From Spirochaetaceae bacterium (GTDB lineage: Bacteria; Spirochaetota; Spirochaetia; SZUA-6; Fen-1364), in contig PMZS01000232.1 of assembly GCA_003170115.1 (NCBI GenBank), positions 1 to 8,738 on the forward strand: a stretch of 8,738 nt of DNA, written 5' to 3'. A program made the position numbers and the translations under genes. Below the pieces are notes generated by a model, which worked only from the letters and a program-made list of their open reading frames with translations, was not told where the DNA came from and did no database searches. This document shows positions 6,675 through 8,738 of the stretch, piece by piece; within the stretch, counting starts at the first letter, position 1; every line of letters begins with the position of its first letter.

Positions 6675-7705
6675 GCCTTCTCCCCCTCCAGGGTTCGCAA
6701 GGCCTTCTTCACCTTCCGCACCACGGCGTCATCCTCGGGACCCATGCTGATGATCTTCTTGTACAGGCCGCCCGCCCTCGCCTTGTCGCCTTTTTCCTCG
6801 TACGATCGTCCCACGAAGAACAGCGCGTCCTTCAGCTCGGGATGCTTGGGGAACTTCTGTGCGATCGCGGTGAAGCTCTTGATGCAGGTGTCGTACTGCT
6901 TCAGGTAGAAGAGGCATTTCGCCATCTCGAATTCCGCCTTCGCGCTGTACTCGGGATCCGGCCCGCCGTCCAGGATCTTCTTGAATGCCTTGAATGCCTC
7001 CAGGTACTTCTCCTGGCTCACGAGGCTTACCGCGTTGTAATAATGCTGGGCGAGCTCCGAGGTCTCCCCGGTTTCCGCGGAAGGCGCTGCTGACGCGCGC
7101 GGCCCGCCGGCCGGTGGCAACGCGGCCGGACCGGGAGCCGCCGAAGGGGGCGTTCCGGACCCATAGCGTGACAGAAACTCCTCCGCCTGGACGATCTTGG
7201 ACGTCACCTCGGTGGCGTACGACCCGGTGGGATAGTACACGAGGTATCTCTTGAAAGCGTACAGTGCCTGGCCGGGGCGTTTGTTTTTCAGGTAATACTC
7301 GCCGATCTTGTACAGTCCCGTTTCCGGATTCACCTGCTCGTCGCTCACCATGAGGTTCTGCACCTGGCGGTGGATGCGGCGAAGCTGGTTGGAAAACACG
7401 GTAAGCATCTTCGCGATGATGCGGGTGTTCTTGGAGGCGACCTGCTCGAATTCGGGAACTGAAAAAACCATGACCGCGGAATCCTGCAGCACGATGGCCG
7501 TCTCTTCCCGCATGTACCGGCCCAACGCCGATTTCACGCCGAAAAACTCTCCCATCTTGATCAGGTCCCGCACCTCCTGCCCCGTCTCGATGTCGACGTA
7601 GCTGAGGCTCACCTTCCCCGCGTTGAGCAGAAAAATGCGGTCGCTCTGGTCGCCTTTGAAGTAGATGATCGAGTTGGCCCTGTACTGAACAGCCTTGGGA
7701 GACAC
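6671..7705 (-). CDS. Cyclic-nucleotide-binding-domain protein with C-terminal TPR repeats
   Basis: This 344-residue protein has an N-terminal CNB domain (about 5-118) and a first TPR-like helical pair (about 128-178). A Pro/Ala/Gly-rich linker follows (182-216). Further TPR-like repeats (about 217-340) include YYNAVSLVSQEKYLEAFKAF, a block with CLFYLKQYDTCIKSF, and DALFFVGRSYEEKGDKARAG. TPRs usually bind partner proteins. No DNA-binding domain, signal peptide or membrane segment is visible. The cassette reads FGVKSALGRYMREET, so Val57 replaces the ribose-binding Glu while Arg66 is kept; canonical cAMP binding is therefore doubtful. The start is GTG 7705, preceded by AGGAG (7716-7720) at 10 nt. 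It lies 24 nt after the amidohydrolase and overlaps the regulator gene by 4 nt. The architecture recalls spirochaetal proteins. Its role is unknown, perhaps scaffold or co-regulator. Confidence 0.85.
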   Translation of the reverse strand: MSPKAVQYRANSIIYFKGDQSDRIFLLNAGKVSLSYVDIETGQEVRDLIKMGEFFGVKSALGRYMREETAIVLQDSAVMVFSVPEFEQVASKNTRIIAKMLTVFSNQLRRIHRQVQNLMVSDEQVNPETGLYKIGEYYLKNKRPGQALYAFKRYLVYYPTGSYATEVTSKIVQAEEFLSRYGSGTPPSAAPGPAALPPAGGPRASAAPSAETGETSELAQHYYNAVSLVSQEKYLEAFKAFKKILDGGPDPEYSAKAEFEMAKCLFYLKQYDTCIKSFTAIAQKFPKHPELKDALFFVGRSYEEKGDKARAGGLYKKIISMGPEDDAVVRKVKKALRTLEGEKA

Positions 7706-7729
7706 TTCCCGTCCGCTCCTGCGTAAAAC

Positions 7730-8738
7730 CTAGGGGTCCAGGGGTATGAAGTCAAGGACCTTGCGGAACCCGACCGCCTTGCGCACCCTTTCCATGAGTC
7801 CCGCGGGGTCTCCCTTCACCAGCATGTGACGCCCGCGGATGGCCACCTTCGTGTACGCAACACCCCGGCCCGCGAACAGCTCTTCGCGGGACGCGTCCCC
7901 GAAGATCGGGGAACCATCCTGAACGAGAAGCTCGATGTCCTCGGTTCGGGCCGCCACCAGCGACTCCCACGGGTCATCCTTCTGCTGGCGCACGACCAGG
8001 ACGTCGGCGAGCCTTCCTTCAGAGAGAGTGCCGGTTTCCTTCTGGATGCGGAAAGCCTTTGCGGGATTCACCGTCACCATGTTCACGATTGTTTTCGCCG
8101 GCAGGTCTTCTCCGTACATCCTGCGATACACCTCCCGGTCGTACCGCATCTCCTCCAGGATGTTGATCGAGCCCGTGGCGGTCGAGTCCGTTCCGATCGC
8201 GACGTTGACGTCCGCCTCAAGCATTTTCTTGATCTTGCACGTCACGTTGAACATGAAAACGTTCGAGTTCGCGCACCACGAGACGTGCGCGCCGGCCCGG
8301 CGGACTTTCTGGATGTCTTCGTCGGAAAACCCGATACAATGAATCATGACCGTGTGATCATCAAGGCACCCGGCGGCTTCCAGAGTCTCGATGCCGGCCT
8401 GCGTTTCAGGATCGAAGCCTTCCTCCAGGTGCGTGATGAAGGGGAAGCCGCTCTTGACGGCACGCGCATGCTCGATCTCGAACCCGTCCCCCCATTTCAG
8501 ATCGAAAGAGGAACAGGCATGGGAGAGGGTGTAGTTACGGATGAGGCGCATAGGCAACCGGGGGATGAAGGGCTCGTTCCACTCGTGGGGGAAATGATCG
8601 TTGGCGGTGACGACGCCCGAGAAGATATTCTTGTAGGCGCTGAGGAAGTACCTCTCCTCCACGCTGGTGCGGGCGCGCTCGACTTTCACCACGTCGGAGT
8701 TCTTCAGATCGCGATCCCAGTATGACCAGTTGAGATAG
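7730..8738 (-). CDS. Amidohydrolase-superfamily metal-dependent deaminase/hydrolase, 5' end outside the window
   Basis: This is a cytosine-deaminase/ATZ-TRZ-like member of the amidohydrolase superfamily. Such enzymes use a bound metal to remove amino or halide groups from rings, or to cleave amides. The frame stays open to the window edge; GTG 8692 is only an internal codon, because the 15 codons before it (ending in WSYWDRDLKNSDV) continue a protein-like sequence. The N-terminal metal motif HxH is therefore outside the window. Seen here, numbering from that codon, are HLEE (His88, catalytic-type Glu91), the metal His118 in MIHC, and GTDS (Asp169). The SN pair (143-144) before the last motif and the C-terminal NPAKAFRIQKETGTLSEGRLADVLVV block are typical of the superfamily. 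WCANSN replaces the more usual CPxSN. The substrate cannot be assigned. It is the first visible gene of the operon with the two CNB proteins; the promoter is outside. Confidence 0.85.
   Translation of the reverse strand, partial: YLNWSYWDRDLKNSDVVKVERARTSVEERYFLSAYKNIFSGVVTANDHFPHEWNEPFIPRLPMRLIRNYTLSHACSSFDLKWGDGFEIEHARAVKSGFPFITHLEEGFDPETQAGIETLEAAGCLDDHTVMIHCIGFSDEDIQKVRRAGAHVSWCANSNVFMFNVTCKIKKMLEADVNVAIGTDSTATGSINILEEMRYDREVYRRMYGEDLPAKTIVNMVTVNPAKAFRIQKETGTLSEGRLADVLVVRQQKDDPWESLVAARTEDIELLVQDGSPIFGDASREELFAGRGVAYTKVAIRGRHMLVKGDPAGLMERVRKAVGFRKVLDFIPLDP

Noticed and set aside
6980..6997. Tandem 9-bp repeat CTTGAATGC
   Set aside because: It encodes a repeated Ala-Phe-Lys within a TPR helix; two copies are explained by protein sequence and show no mobile or array structure.
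8690..8692. GTG as the true start of the amidohydrolase
   Set aside because: The frame is open upstream to the window edge with protein-like sequence, no ribosome binding site fits, and the obligatory N-terminal metal motif would be missing.
7826..8725. 299-codon + strand open frame opposite the amidohydrolase
   Set aside because: It is a mirror of a gene with clear amidohydrolase motifs; its own translation is low-complexity and charged.

Overview
The window (about 60% GC, from a bacterium) holds a complete branched-chain/hydrophobic amino acid ABC importer operon on the + strand, preceded by a tRNA gene and a small membrane-protein gene. It faces a convergent - strand operon that encodes an amidohydrolase and two cyclic-nucleotide-binding-domain (CNB) proteins. 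The best lineage guess is Spirochaetota. It rests on the 344-residue CNB-TPR protein, whose N-terminal block (YFKGDQSDRIFLL, GEFFGVKSALG) resembles, from memory, a family common in treponemes and relatives. This was not searched and is only a moderate-confidence inference.

Layout. Positions 1-126 carry a good sigma70-type promoter, followed by tRNA-Thr(CGT) at 127-199. A 131-residue protein of unknown function with three or four hydrophobic segments lies at 248-643. A second promoter (TTGAAC-17 nt-TATAGT, 672-700) and a strong ribosome binding site lead into a lipoprotein-type amino acid binding protein (760-1914). A 10-bp perfect GC-rich hairpin (1937-1960) separates it from two permeases (livH-like 1997-3127, livM-like 3137-4495) and two ATPases (livG-like 4497-5303, livF-like 5290-5994). 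These last four genes are separated by 1-9 nt or overlap. A probable intrinsic terminator (5992-6019) covers the livF stop codon and the stop of the convergent gene.

The - strand operon reads right to left: an amidohydrolase whose 5' end lies beyond the window (7730-8738), the CNB-TPR protein (6671-7705, 24 nt downstream), and a Crp/Fnr-type regulator (6012-6674, joined by a 4-nt ATGA overlap). Both CNB domains align without gaps across the phosphate-binding cassette. Only the Crp-like one keeps the glutamate that contacts the cyclic nucleotide ribose in CRP.

Function. The binding protein would capture an amino acid outside the membrane, the two permeases form the channel, and the two ATPases drive import. 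The amidohydrolase probably deaminates or hydrolyses a ring or amide substrate that cannot be named here. The CNB proteins probably sense a ligand, one of them controlling transcription. No defence system, mobile element, CRISPR array or clearly unprecedented system is visible. The least ordinary part is the coupled pair of CNB proteins.
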